Source of the DNA: CAXMQZ01 sp963707075
GTDB lineage: Bacteria > Acidobacteriota > Thermoanaerobaculia > Multivoradales > JAHEKO01
Length of the DNA stretch: 64,000 nt
Assembly (NCBI GenBank): GCA_963707075.1
Contig: CAVPOX010000001.1
Coordinates: forward strand, 62,001 to 126,000
Direction of reading: 5' to 3'
The notes below the pieces were generated by a model. That model was not told the DNA's origin, did not search any database, and saw only the letters and a list, made by a program, of their open reading frames with translations. Positions within the stretch are counted from its first letter, which is position 1; each line of letters opens with the position of its first letter. Positions 1 to 9,259 of this stretch are shown here, piece by piece. Position numbers and translations under genes: made by a program.

Positions 1-1503
1 ACGAGCTCGGTGATCATGAACGTCGACTCGACGAGCGCGACCGCGCTGGCCACAGGCGATGCGTTGGCCGGAGTCGCACCCGAACAGCACCTGGCCAATC
101 TCGTCATGCTGGGCCTGCTGGTGGGGTTGTTTCAGCTGCTGTTCGGTTGGTTGAAGCTGGGCTTTCTGACCCGCTTCATCTCGAACGCGGTGATGACCGG
201 CTTCCTTGCCGGAATTGCCTGGCTGACGATCCTCGGTCAGGTCTCCGACATCACAGGTTTTGTCGGCGAACCCCGCAACAAAGTCCTCCGCACGTTCGAT
301 ACTCTGCTGCATTTTCGCGAAATCGATTATCCGACCCTCGCCATCGGGCTGATGACGGTCGTGGTCATCTGGGCCATTGAGCGTACTCGGTTCAAGCGCT
401 ACGCGTACCCTGTCGCCTTGGCGCTCGCGACGGTGGTTGTCGCCGTTGTGGGTTTGGAGTCGGTAGCGGTCGTCAGGGACAGCACGGAAATCCCCCGGTC
501 TCTTCCTGCCGTGCACATTCCGGACCTTTCGCTGCTACCCAGTCTGATCCTTCCGGCCTTCGCCATCGCCATCATCGCTTTGGTGCAGGCTGCCGGCGTG
601 AGCCAGAGCGTACCCAACCCGGATGGTGAGTACCCTGATCCCTCAGGGGATTTCCGCGGTCAGGGCGCGGGAAATGTGGCGGCGGGTCTCGCGGGAGGGT
701 TGCCGATCGGGGGATCGCTCTCGGGGACCGCCCTGATTCGCAGTTGCGGCGGCCAGACACGGTGGGCGAATGTGTTCACCGGTATCTTCGCCGCTCTGGC
801 GGTCCTGCTCCTCGCGCGAGTCATCGAGCTGCTGCCGATGGCTGCACTGGCCGGTTTACTCGTGATGGTGGGCATCGGGATGATCAAGGTGCGGCAGCTT
901 CGCAGGGTGTGGCTTACCGGGACCATGCCGCGGTCGATGATGCTTGTGACGTTCCTGGCAACCATGGCGTTGCCACTGCAATTCGCCATTCTCACCGGCG
1001 TGGGTCTTCACATACTCATCTATGTCTTCAACTCGGCCGAGAGGGTACGCATCGAGCGCCTCGTGCCGACGGGCGCGGGCGGGGTCCGGGAGGCAGAGGT
1101 GCCAGACGAGGTGCCGGACGGAGAGGTTACGGTTCTGCTCCCGATCGGCAGCCTGTTCTTTGCCGGAGCGGCAGAGTTCGAGGAGGACCTGCCTGACGTC
1201 GGCGATGCGCGTCACGCCGTGGTCGTCATCGGTCTCCGGGATCGCGAGGAGCTGGGCAGCACATTCATCCGGGTCATCGAGCGCTACGCGATCGCGCTGC
1301 GAGAGAACGATTGTCTGCTCATGCTGGCGGGCATCGACGACGAAGCGCTGGAGCAGCTCGAAAGGACAGGTGTTCTGGATCTGATCGGGCGAGAGAATGT
1401 CTTTCCTTCCCAGGAATCGATCGGTGTAGCCCTAAAGCAGGCCGTGGTGGCCGCTGAAGCCTGGATTCGTCAGGAATCCAGCGCGGGCGGGGGAGACCTG
1501 TGA
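1..1503 (+). CDS. SulP family anion permease, 5' partial
   Basis: The reading frame is open at the left window edge, so the N-terminus (the first membrane helices) is missing. The visible 500 residues begin at the conserved core just after the usual 'T-S-S-x' segment, continue through several hydrophobic helices (for example around residues 40-85 and 115-155) and the 'GGLPIGGSLSGTALIRS' stretch near residue 230, which matches the SulP substrate-binding region. The last ~130 residues are a soluble STAS domain. SulP proteins move sulfate, bicarbonate or related anions across the inner membrane, usually with H+ or Na+. The substrate cannot be read from sequence. It has no operon partner on the right: the next gene starts 195 bp later. 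The TGA stop lies at 1501-1503. Confidence 0.9.
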   Translation, partial: TSSVIMNVDSTSATALATGDALAGVAPEQHLANLVMLGLLVGLFQLLFGWLKLGFLTRFISNAVMTGFLAGIAWLTILGQVSDITGFVGEPRNKVLRTFDTLLHFREIDYPTLAIGLMTVVVIWAIERTRFKRYAYPVALALATVVVAVVGLESVAVVRDSTEIPRSLPAVHIPDLSLLPSLILPAFAIAIIALVQAAGVSQSVPNPDGEYPDPSGDFRGQGAGNVAAGLAGGLPIGGSLSGTALIRSCGGQTRWANVFTGIFAALAVLLLARVIELLPMAALAGLLVMVGIGMIKVRQLRRVWLTGTMPRSMMLVTFLATMALPLQFAILTGVGLHILIYVFNSAERVRIERLVPTGAGGVREAEVPDEVPDGEVTVLLPIGSLFFAGAAEFEEDLPDVGDARHAVVVIGLRDREELGSTFIRVIERYAIALRENDCLLMLAGIDDEALEQLERTGVLDLIGRENVFPSQESIGVALKQAVVAAEAWIRQESSAGGGDL

Positions 1504-1697
1504 GCCACCTGGTAGCGCTGTCGAGCGAGCTCTGAGATACCAAGCCGTTGATGCCGCTGGTTGCTTCGCTGGCGAAGATTTGGCGCAGTTCGAAGCGATC
1601 TGGGACCGGTGCACAGTCCAGTTGCGCTCTTCCCATGGCAGGGGTCTTGTATCTCCTGCGCGCCGTGGGAGTAGACTGAATTGTAGAGGTGCCGGGC

Positions 1698-2675
1698 ATG
1701 ATCGCCTCGCGGAGCAGCCCAGGAATCATCGGTCTACTGGTGCTCATCGCTTTTGGGCTTTGCGCCCTCCCGACCTCTGCTCAGTCCGATGCCGAGATGG
1801 AGGTCTGTCTCGCCAAGGGCAAGATCCTCAAGGGTTGGGAGGTACTCCCCGGGCTGACCGGGGCGCTCAAGCTCACTCTCGACTGTGATGGGCGTGAACA
1901 GAAGGCCGTTTTCAAATCGCTCGATTTCTACCGGCCGGGCGTCACTGTGCACGTCAGCGGCGACCGCGAGTTCAATTTCTCCGATCGTTACCAGTATGAG
2001 GTGGCCGCGTACCGTGTCGATCGAGAGCTGGGACTGGGGATGGTGCCCGTTGCGGTTCTCCGACGTCACCGGGGCAGGGAGGGTGCTCTGGTCGCGTGGA
2101 TCCCCGACACGGTCCACGAGAATCGGGTGACGCGCACCTTCAACGGAGTCGAAACAGCATCTCTGGCGCGACAGATGTCGATCGTGAGGATGTTCGATTC
2201 TCTTATCTACAACGTGGACCGTCGTCCGCCCAACACTCTGGTCAACCCGTCAACGGTGCGGGTCTACATGATCGACCATGGCCGGTCTTTTCGGGAGAAG
2301 AAGGAGCTGCAGGAGGAATTCGAGCAGAATCGGATCTGGCTGACGAGGGAGATCTACGTGCGCCTGAAAGCTCTCGAAAGAGGCCGGCTGGACGAGCTCT
2401 TGATCGGTCTGGCCACTCGTGGACAGCGCAAAACGTTGCTGGTTCGTCGTGACCTCATCGTCGCGAAAATCGACCGGGAGCGCCAGAAGTATGGTGACGA
2501 GGCCGTCTTCGTCGGTCCCGATCAGGAGGCCATCCCAGGTGAGAGAATCAGTCCGAGGGCTGGACGTAGTCCGCTTCGACGGACTCCAGGGAGAGACGAC
2601 GGGGTCGTCCAGGCTCGAGCTCGAGTTCTGCCAGCAGCGTGCCGTGGAGAGCTCATCGCAAGGCGCGGATGGTGA
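1698..2675 (+). CDS. Secreted protein with PI3/4-kinase or HipA-like kinase fold
   Basis: The ATG at 1698 was chosen because AGAGG lies eight bases upstream; an in-frame GTG at 1689 is possible. Residues 1-30 form a signal peptide ending near 'LPTSAQS', so the protein is probably exported. The body has the order of an atypical kinase: a lysine in 'AVFKSLDFYRPG', a conserved 'YEVAAYRVDRELGLGMVP' helix, a catalytic-loop-like 'NVDRRPPNTLV' near residue 171 and a metal-binding-like 'IDHGRSF' near residue 192. This pattern is known from PI3/4-kinase-like and HipA-like proteins. A periplasmic kinase would be unusual because ATP is lacking there, so the activity is uncertain. The last ~35 residues are Arg-rich and may be out of frame. 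The end overlaps the convergent small membrane gene by 23 bp. Confidence 0.6.
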   Translation: MIASRSSPGIIGLLVLIAFGLCALPTSAQSDAEMEVCLAKGKILKGWEVLPGLTGALKLTLDCDGREQKAVFKSLDFYRPGVTVHVSGDREFNFSDRYQYEVAAYRVDRELGLGMVPVAVLRRHRGREGALVAWIPDTVHENRVTRTFNGVETASLARQMSIVRMFDSLIYNVDRRPPNTLVNPSTVRVYMIDHGRSFREKKELQEEFEQNRIWLTREIYVRLKALERGRLDELLIGLATRGQRKTLLVRRDLIVAKIDRERQKYGDEAVFVGPDQEAIPGERISPRAGRSPLRRTPGRDDGVVQARARVLPAACRGELIARRGW

Positions 2676-2934
2676 ACCAGACGGAGACGATCAGCAGTAC
2701 CGGGAAGATCAAGAGCAGGTCGACACGGATATCGGCCCCGGGTGTCTTCCACAGAACGAGCCATTCCCACGCGGCGTAGAGCCCCCAGGTGATGGTTGGC
2801 ACCAGGAGTGCCGAATAGTGCTTCCTTTCTCCGAGCGCCGTGAATCGAAGCAGGCAGTAGCCGGCGGCGAAAAGCGCGGCGACGACCAGGATGTTGAGGG
2901 GTTTCTGCACAAAGAGCGAGGCGATCCATTGCAT
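2653..2934 (-). CDS. Small membrane protein, function unknown
   Basis: This 93-residue protein has three hydrophobic stretches (about residues 14-32, 42-60 and 72-90) and is probably an inner-membrane protein. The ATG at 2934 has a strong AAGGAGA site just upstream. A WEW motif sits in the second helix. It lies 25 bp downstream of the YceH gene in the same direction and may be co-transcribed with it. I do not recognise the family. Confidence 0.7.
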   Translation of the reverse strand: MQWIASLFVQKPLNILVVAALFAAGYCLLRFTALGERKHYSALLVPTITWGLYAAWEWLVLWKTPGADIRVDLLLIFPVLLIVSVWFTIRALR

Positions 2935-2959
2935 CGTCTTCTCCTTTGGCGCTCAGGCG

Positions 2960-3613
2960 CTAGCTACCCAGTTCCTCCCGCAGTCTGGCGAGCTCCCGAG
3001 CGAGCTCTTCCAGGCGCTGTTCTACGGTCTCCAGCCGCTCGCTCAACCCGGGTTCCTCCAGGGCTACAAATTGGGGGCGCGGCGTCTCTCTGGCGGCAGG
3101 TCTGACGTCAACAGCAGGCTCGGCGCCAAGCAGGTGAGCCCAGCGGTTCTCTTTGGTGCCCGGTTGCCGCTGCAGCTCGACCGCCAGAGGAGAATCGCCC
3201 GCGGCCATTTCGTGCAGAGTGGCCTCGACCTCGGCCAGGTCGGAGAAGGCGTGCAGTCGGCCGCTGCGTGAGCGGAGCTGGCCGGGTGTCTGTGGTCCGC
3301 GCAGCATCAGGAGGGTCAAGATGGCCTTCGATGCCGAGCTCAGCTCGAGACGGCGGCTGATCGACTGACTCCAGCGCTCGACGCGCGCGCCGTCGCTGCG
3401 CCACGCCAGGACATCCTTGCGCAGCCGGTCGAGCGCTTCCACCACCTCGGTCTCGCTCAGCTCGGTTACCGGCTCGCGGTTGCTCTTCTGATTGCAGGCG
3501 GCGATCAGCGCGTTGATGGTCATCGGGTAGTAGTCAGGAGTCGCTTGCTCTTTCTCCATCAACGCTCCGAGCACGCGCACCTCGGTGTCGTCCAACTCTC
3601 GAATCTTCCTCAT
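2960..3613 (-). CDS. YceH family (DUF480) protein
   Basis: The 217 residues match the DUF480/YceH family over the full usual length. The family signatures are the N-terminal 'EVRVLGALMEKEQATPDYYP' segment, 'ALIAACNQKSNREPV' at about residue 36, and the second winged-helix half with 'LLMLRGPQTPGQLRSRSGR'. Residues ~185-217 form a predicted coiled coil rich in Glu, Arg and Leu. The family has two winged-helix domains; its molecular role is not firmly known. The start ATG at 3613 opens directly into the conserved core. Confidence 0.92.
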   Translation of the reverse strand: MRKIRELDDTEVRVLGALMEKEQATPDYYPMTINALIAACNQKSNREPVTELSETEVVEALDRLRKDVLAWRSDGARVERWSQSISRRLELSSASKAILTLLMLRGPQTPGQLRSRSGRLHAFSDLAEVEATLHEMAAGDSPLAVELQRQPGTKENRWAHLLGAEPAVDVRPAARETPRPQFVALEEPGLSERLETVEQRLEELARELARLREELGS

Positions 3614-3652
3614 GGTGCCGGGAACTCTATATCCAAAGCAGTCTTGTAGCCG

Positions 3653-5500
3653 TCAGGGCGTTGTTATCTCGAAAATGTCAGCGCCCCAATTACCGGTTGC
3701 CAGATCCTCGATGAGTATTCCGAGAAGCTCTTCCTGCTCCGGCACGGACAGTCTGGCTGAGCCCGCCAATCCGCCCGCTGTCGGGCGGCAGACAACCTGC
3801 TGCTGCTCGACTTCCGTCGGCGCATCTTCCGCCAGGATGGTCATCGTCAACCGGCAGGCCCGTTCCTGGTCACTCCGACCCACCTCGCCGTCGTCGATCG
3901 GCGGCAGAATGAACTCGAGCCTGGTGACTGCGGGTTCCTCTGCCGAACGTCCGGCATGCGCATCGAGGACGACGGGCGGTTCGACGCCTGCATCCTCACG
4001 CAGCAGGCGGACTCGCGCCGCGGCCACACTCGGTGGTGATCCGAAGCGGACCCAGGCAGGTGCCTGAGCGAGCATTCCCTTGCGGAGATACCTTACTTCC
4101 GCGGCGTAGAGATCCCCCGTGGGATTGCCGGGCATCTGGAAGGAGAGTCTGAGACGTTGCTTCAGATCGTGGAGCGAATCCTGCAGTTCCTGCTGCGCGA
4201 AAAGCACGCGACCCGAAGATGCGAGTGCCAGAGCTTCCAGGCTCTCTGTCGGCTCCAGCAGCACGGCGAGGGCCTCGGGATGGTCCGCGGCTACCTCGGC
4301 ATCGAGATCGGAGGCCATTCGCAAGGTCCCGCGAGCCTTGACGCTGCGCCCCTGAGCCTCGAGGGCCTCTGCCAGTCCAGCCGCGGCCTGGGCTTGCTCC
4401 TCGGCAGTGCGACGGTCCCCAGAGAAATGATGCAAAGCGAGTCGGAAGGCTTTCTCCGCCTCGACTGCGGATCCCTGTTCCAGTAGAGACTGTCCGTTCT
4501 TCAGATACCCGCGGGCCAACTCCGGATCCCGTTCCGCTTCCCGAGCCAGCCGCAGGCCGATGACTCGACCCCCAGCCGGGCCCGTGACGCGCCATTTGCC
4601 GACCCGGAGTCCCGGTCGCAGCGGGCTCTCCCTCGGTGGCGGCGCAATGGGGTAGGTCAGCCATCCGAGGCCACCCAGAGTCGCAGCCAGAGCCTGGGTA
4701 CTGTCGTTGATCTTTGGAGCTTCCAGAGGTTCCTCCTGGAGAGGCCTCGATGCGCCATCGCCCCAGGCACTGTAGAACTCCAAGGGATCGAGATCGAACT
4801 GCAGGCCCACCAGCAGCAGGACCTTCTGCCGACCCGCGGCCGGGCGATCGGCCACGAAGGAGAGCAGGAGATCGAGTCGTTGTTGCACCAGCCGAGCCTC
4901 CTCGAACGCGAAGGCTGTTTGCAGTGTATGGAGATCGATCTCGGTCTCGGTGTCCCTCAACGCCTCGAGAAACCCGGCTCGTAGGGCTCGCAGGTTGTCG
5001 CTGGCCGAGTCTCCCCAGTTGGGTGACGCCAGCAAGTTCTCCAGAACATCGGGTTCGGTGCTCCGCTGCAGCAAGAACCGGGGATCAGGATCGGCAATCA
5101 CCAGGTCGACCGTCGCCACTTCACTGATCTGACCGGCCAGGGAAGCGACGAGATCCAGTGAATCCTCGAGCTCGCGGCCATCCGACAGAGCGGCCTCGAC
5201 ATAGATGAGGAGATGCAGCGGCAAGGGGCCAATGGTGCTGACGGAGTCCACCGCGACCACCTCTTGCAGGCGTCCGTCGATCAGGATCTCGAAGTCTCCG
5301 GCGCTCAAGTTGCCCGGCGGCTTTTGCGCAGGGCCCTCCGGCCGGGAGGAGGACCGGAGCTCCACAGGCAGCTCGATGACTGTCACTCTCTCTGTGTCTG
5401 AATAGGACTGGGCCAGGCCTGGCGTGCTCGCCGCACCCAGCACCAGGAAAGCGACAAGGTGAGCTCGAGACAGGTGCGGACCGCGGTTTCCCCGTGTCAC
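3653..5500 (-). CDS. Secreted VWFA-like domain protein
   Basis: The protein has 615 residues. A GTG at 5500 opens a signal peptide (hydrophobic 15-27, cleavage near 'TPGLAQS'). Residues ~35-90 contain 'VTVIELPVEL...LSAGDFEILIDGR', which resembles the start of the 'VWFA-related' secreted proteins common in Acidobacteriota. The following α/β part carries 'LPLHLLIYVEAA', which corresponds to the metal-site strand, but the DxSxS residues are replaced, so the MIDAS is probably non-functional. Residues ~330-395 look like TPR helices (EAEKAFRLALHHFSGD). It is probably a cell-surface or periplasmic binding protein with unknown partner. Confidence 0.65.
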   Translation of the reverse strand: MTRGNRGPHLSRAHLVAFLVLGAASTPGLAQSYSDTERVTVIELPVELRSSSRPEGPAQKPPGNLSAGDFEILIDGRLQEVVAVDSVSTIGPLPLHLLIYVEAALSDGRELEDSLDLVASLAGQISEVATVDLVIADPDPRFLLQRSTEPDVLENLLASPNWGDSASDNLRALRAGFLEALRDTETEIDLHTLQTAFAFEEARLVQQRLDLLLSFVADRPAAGRQKVLLLVGLQFDLDPLEFYSAWGDGASRPLQEEPLEAPKINDSTQALAATLGGLGWLTYPIAPPPRESPLRPGLRVGKWRVTGPAGGRVIGLRLAREAERDPELARGYLKNGQSLLEQGSAVEAEKAFRLALHHFSGDRRTAEEQAQAAAGLAEALEAQGRSVKARGTLRMASDLDAEVAADHPEALAVLLEPTESLEALALASSGRVLFAQQELQDSLHDLKQRLRLSFQMPGNPTGDLYAAEVRYLRKGMLAQAPAWVRFGSPPSVAAARVRLLREDAGVEPPVVLDAHAGRSAEEPAVTRLEFILPPIDDGEVGRSDQERACRLTMTILAEDAPTEVEQQQVVCRPTAGGLAGSARLSVPEQEELLGILIEDLATGNWGADIFEITTP

Positions 5501-5531
5501 TGAATTATCTTACTGCCATTCCCCCTCTTGA

Positions 5532-6956
5532 CTAGGTGGCGCTCTCGGCTTGCCTCGCCCTGTTGAGTGCGGCTGCTTCAGCGCTCGGCAGCTCGAGGCC
5601 GTGCGAGTCGGGGCCACGATCTGTCATCTTGAGACGAATGGCGAAGTAGACGGCAAAGAGTCCAAAGGCAGCGAAGGTCAGCATGGTGATGGTGTAGTCG
5701 TAGACGCCTGTTCCAGCCTGCAGGGCCTCGACGGTGACCTGCGGATTCGACTTATCCAGCACCCAGCCGGCGATCAACGCCATGGTCCACCACCATAGAT
5801 TTTGCATCCAGGTCATCAATCCGTAGGCCGTGCCGAGGCGCTTCTCCTCGACGATCAACGCGACGGCCGGCCACATGGCAGAGGGAACCAGCGAGAAGGC
5901 GATTCCGAACATCGGCACCAACAGCCAGGGGGTGATATGCGTCAGTGCGAATCCCAGGTGTGAGGCGACCAGAAGGACGGAGCCACCAATCATCAGCGTG
6001 GCTCGCAGCCCCTTCTTGTCGACGAACGCGCCGAAGATGATGGTGAAGATCGCGGCGCCCCAGGGGATGAGCGAGGTGAAGTCCCCTGCGGTAATTTCGG
6101 CATAGCCGTACTTGTGCTTGAGCATGTCGGCCAGGTAGTCCTGAAACGGGAACACGATGGCGTAGAAGGTCGCGCAGAGAAGCATGATGTAGAGGTAGGA
6201 CTTGTTCGCAAACAGCCTCAGGACATCGTTGATGTGAAACTCTTCCTCGGCGGCGAGCCTGGCGGCATCGCCGGTGCCACGCTTCTTCTCGTCGCGGTAG
6301 TCCATGGCCATGTAGATGACAAAGAGGATCACGCTCGAGATCATGACGACCGCGCCGAGCCACAGGGATGTGTGGAAGCTGAAGCGCTCGGCGATTCTCG
6401 GTGACATCGACATACCCAGGGCGCTACCCACCCGCGCAAAGCCCAGGTTGAGACCGAAAGCCAGAGCCAGCTCCTTGCCCATGAACCACTTGGCCAGCAC
6501 CTTGTTGAGCATGACGATCTGGGTCTCGGCCCCGAGGCCAAAAAGCAGTCGCCCGAACATCATCATCTTGAGCTCAGGTGAGTATTGGGGCAGAAACGAG
6601 CCCATGAAGCCGTACCCGAATCCGCCGGCGCGGAAGGCGTCGCTCACACCGTAGGCGGTGACGATCCCACCGAGGGCGCAGAGCAAGGTGAAGACGAAGC
6701 CGGTCTTCCGGATACCGAAGCGGTCCAGGAAGATCCCTCCGAGAAGGGCCATGAAGAGAAAGGTATTCGGGACGTTGTAGAAGTTGCGGATCAGCCCCCA
6801 CTGGGTGGAGGAGGCCCCGAGCTCGGTCTGTAGCGTGCCCTTGAGTGTCGAGAAGCAGTCGTAGAGGTAGTAGTTGGCGAAGATCACCAGGCTCATCAGG
6901 ATGAGCACTACCCAACGGGTCGCGCCGCGGCTCTCTTCGGGTTGCGGATCGCTCAA
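5532..6956 (-). CDS. Major facilitator superfamily transporter (MFSD1-like)
   Basis: About 474 residues with roughly 12 hydrophobic helices. The 'GGIFLDRFGIRKTG' segment in the first half is the MFS loop 2-3 signature, repeated more weakly as 'GAFVDKKGLRAT' in the second half. The overall pattern is close to the MFSD1/PepT-like branch; eukaryotic MFSD1 exports dipeptides, but the substrate here is unknown. I chose the TTG at 6956 because AAAGGAG lies eight bases upstream; an upstream ATG at 6980 lacks a ribosome binding site. The gene stands alone between the VWFA-like and exporter genes. Confidence 0.85.
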   Translation of the reverse strand: MSDPQPEESRGATRWVVLILMSLVIFANYYLYDCFSTLKGTLQTELGASSTQWGLIRNFYNVPNTFLFMALLGGIFLDRFGIRKTGFVFTLLCALGGIVTAYGVSDAFRAGGFGYGFMGSFLPQYSPELKMMMFGRLLFGLGAETQIVMLNKVLAKWFMGKELALAFGLNLGFARVGSALGMSMSPRIAERFSFHTSLWLGAVVMISSVILFVIYMAMDYRDEKKRGTGDAARLAAEEEFHINDVLRLFANKSYLYIMLLCATFYAIVFPFQDYLADMLKHKYGYAEITAGDFTSLIPWGAAIFTIIFGAFVDKKGLRATLMIGGSVLLVASHLGFALTHITPWLLVPMFGIAFSLVPSAMWPAVALIVEEKRLGTAYGLMTWMQNLWWWTMALIAGWVLDKSNPQVTVEALQAGTGVYDYTITMLTFAAFGLFAVYFAIRLKMTDRGPDSHGLELPSAEAAALNRARQAESAT

Positions 6957-7131
6957 ACCGGACTCCTTTCGGTGAAGCATGGGAAGACTACACGAGAGCC
7001 GGGTTCAGCGGTTGCTGGAACGGGAGCATCCCGGCGATACGGCAAGTGGCAGTTTCACGCACCTTGCCCGCACTCGCCGTCGGACCTGCGAGCCCTCCAG
7101 TGCCAAGAGAGCCGACACCATCCTCAGGCCC

Positions 7132-8481
7132 TTACTCGGTCTTGGATAGGTGAATTCCTGGTTTGCCGGCTCGGGAACGCTTGCCGCTGTTTTGCCTGAA
7201 CGAGGGCAACAAAACCAGGTTGCCCATCAAACGGCCGCCCAGGAACGCCGTTGCCGCCCCCACCGCCCCCACCACCTGCAGCTTCACCACGAGCAGGGTG
7301 AGAAGCGAGGCGATACCGGCGATTTCCACCACGGTGGCCCAGGTGATCGGGCGGGTGTGCCGTGAGTGCATCAGGAGTCCGCGCTGCAGTGACAACAGCA
7401 CTGAAATGGCCGGAAACGGAATGAGTATGCGCGCCGGCATCAGGGCGAAGCGGTAGAGGCTTTCGTCGAGCCCCGAGAGAGTCTGAAACCAAACCTCTGA
7501 CAGAGGCGTGGCGACGATGAGGGCCAGGCCGACTGAGCTGGCGAGCCCGAGTGTGGCGGCAAAGCGGAGCACTGGACCCCTACTGGACTCTCTCCGATCG
7601 AGCATGGTGATCACGACTTCCTGGTAGGCGAGTCCGAGTGCGCGAAAGATAAAGGTGAGAGCGTTGATCACCGGTAGGACCGCCAGCGAGTCGAGGGAGC
7701 GAACGGCATGCCCCATGAAGAACGTCACCATGGGGTGGGCGGCCAGACCAACTACAGAAGTCCAGGCGAGCGGTATGTAGAAGTTCCAGATATCCCGGTA
7801 GGTCACAGGAGTCCCAGTTGGTGCCTGTCCCGAGGTGAGGTGGCGGACTTCGCTACTCGCCAGGAAACGAGCACTGATCGCCTCGACCATCACCCCCACT
7901 GAAAGTGCACAAGCCGCGATCCAGGCCCCAGGGAGGCTGCTGGCGAAGAAGAGCACCAGGGCAGTTGCCGCCATCGAAGTCAACCGAACCGCGGTGCCGT
8001 AGGCCACCAGGCGTGTCGAGCCGCTGCGAATGAGGAGTCCCTGGTGGAATCGCCGGTAGCCAATCGCAGCTGGCCAGGGGAGAAGGATGAGGAGCGCAAC
8101 ACGCGTGAGACCAGCGACCTGCTCCTCGAGGCCAATCAAACCGCGAAAGACAAGCTCGAAGGCCGGTGTCGCGATGAGAACGACCATGACCAGGGTGGTC
8201 AGAGCGTTCAAAGTCTGGGTGAAGCGACGCAGCCTGAGGAAGGAGATCCTTCCGTCCACGAGTGCCGTCGAGGCTCCCAGCATCATGATCACCGGTGCTT
8301 CGATGATGATGGCGACAGCGAAGGCCACGCCGTAGGCCGCCAGGTTGTATCGAGGATCGGGCAGCCGGGCGATGAGAGCTGCGAGGAACGGGCCCTCGAA
8401 GGCCATCATCAACCAGGTCGAAGCCAGCGGTAGCCAGAACCGGAAGATGTCCCGCTGACGGAGTTGAGTCGACATCGGCAT
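7132..8481 (-). CDS. MOP-superfamily (MATE/flippase-like) membrane protein
   Basis: About 449 residues with 12 or so hydrophobic helices in two similar halves. The first starts at 'RQRDIFRFWLPLASTWLMM', and a similar start recurs at 'TYRDIWNFYIPLAWTSVV' about 220 residues later, which is the internal duplication expected of MATE and lipid-flippase-like carriers. It could also belong to the ANKH branch. The start is uncertain: ATGs at 8481 and 8475 are both plausible, while an upstream TTG at 8583 would overlap the TetR gene. It lies directly downstream of the TetR gene in the same direction, so it may be under its control. Confidence 0.75.
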   Translation of the reverse strand: MPMSTQLRQRDIFRFWLPLASTWLMMAFEGPFLAALIARLPDPRYNLAAYGVAFAVAIIIEAPVIMMLGASTALVDGRISFLRLRRFTQTLNALTTLVMVVLIATPAFELVFRGLIGLEEQVAGLTRVALLILLPWPAAIGYRRFHQGLLIRSGSTRLVAYGTAVRLTSMAATALVLFFASSLPGAWIAACALSVGVMVEAISARFLASSEVRHLTSGQAPTGTPVTYRDIWNFYIPLAWTSVVGLAAHPMVTFFMGHAVRSLDSLAVLPVINALTFIFRALGLAYQEVVITMLDRRESSRGPVLRFAATLGLASSVGLALIVATPLSEVWFQTLSGLDESLYRFALMPARILIPFPAISVLLSLQRGLLMHSRHTRPITWATVVEIAGIASLLTLLVVKLQVVGAVGAATAFLGGRLMGNLVLLPSFRQNSGKRSRAGKPGIHLSKTE

Positions 8482-8557
8482 GGCGGGCGAGGATAGCCTT
8501 GCGGGTCGCGTGAGGCCAGCAGCCACTGTCGGATTCGGCGGGTCCTGGATCGGGTGC

Positions 8558-9172
8558 TCAGCGTTTGGCGGCAGCGGTCTCAACCAGGCCTGTCATCAAC
8601 TCGATGGCTTCGGCTCGGGTGATGCGACTCTCCTGGGTCAGTGAACGCCAGGCCCGGAAGTCGATTGCATGCTGTATTGCTGCGGCCAGCAGGGTCGTGC
8701 TTCGACCGCGAACACCCCATCCCGCAGCCAGAATGCGGACCACTTCGCTGAGGTACTGGCCGATGGGGGCGAGTGTTGGGCGCAGAGCTTCGATCAACTC
8801 GGCGTCCCGCAGGACATTGCTGAACATCTGCTCAGTGGTTTCATAGTAGGCGTAGAGATCGTCGAGTGCTTGTTGCAGTCGCTTGCGGGGGTCGTCGATC
8901 TTCTGCCAGGGCTCGCTGTCGGGGAGTGGGTGCTCGGTAAAGAAGTGTCCTGAGCAGGCTGCGAAGAGATCGGCTTCGGTGGGGAAGTGGCGATAGACGG
9001 TATGGCGCTGCACACCTGCCCGGTCGGCAACTGCACTCCACGTCGTGCGGGCCGGCCCGACCGTTCCGTGTAGATCGACGGCAGCCGCCGCGATGCGTTG
9101 CCGGGTTTCAGCCATGGCGTCGGCGCGCTTCTTCAGGCGGTAGCGGCGGGTGGATTTCTTTTGATTGACCAT
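8558..9172 (-). CDS. TetR/AcrR family transcriptional regulator
   Basis: About 204 residues. The N-terminal helix-turn-helix is clear: 'TRQRIAAAAVDLHG', then 'TWSAVADRAGVQRHTVYRHF' at about residues 45-65. The C-terminal helical domain binds an unknown ligand. Basic residues (KKSTRRYRLKKR) precede the HTH. The ATG at 9172 was preferred over 9226, since the latter would place the start beyond the divergent promoter. It is divergent from the AhpD-like selenoprotein gene, with 87 bp between start codons, and upstream of a membrane exporter; either could be its target. Confidence 0.9.
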   Translation of the reverse strand: MVNQKKSTRRYRLKKRADAMAETRQRIAAAAVDLHGTVGPARTTWSAVADRAGVQRHTVYRHFPTEADLFAACSGHFFTEHPLPDSEPWQKIDDPRKRLQQALDDLYAYYETTEQMFSNVLRDAELIEALRPTLAPIGQYLSEVVRILAAGWGVRGRSTTLLAAAIQHAIDFRAWRSLTQESRITRAEAIELMTGLVETAAAKR

Positions 9173-9188
9173 GGCTGTGCAGCCAATG

Positions 9189-9217
9189 TTGACACGCCGG
9201 CCCGGTGTCTGTATAGT
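9189..9217 (+). promoter_or_regulatory. Sigma-70-type promoter for the AhpD-like gene
   Basis: TTGACA at 9189-9194 and TATAGT at 9212-9217 are separated by exactly 17 bp, the best consensus promoter in the window. The following AT-rich stretch (about 9218-9242) has imperfect dyad symmetry with TGCATTT and AAATGTGCA as outer arms, a possible operator for the divergent TetR protein. A ribosome site (AAAAGGAG, 9247-9253) follows. Confidence 0.7.
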
Positions 9218-9259
9218 GCATTTCATTAAACATAAATGTGCAGTGAAAAGGAGATCACC

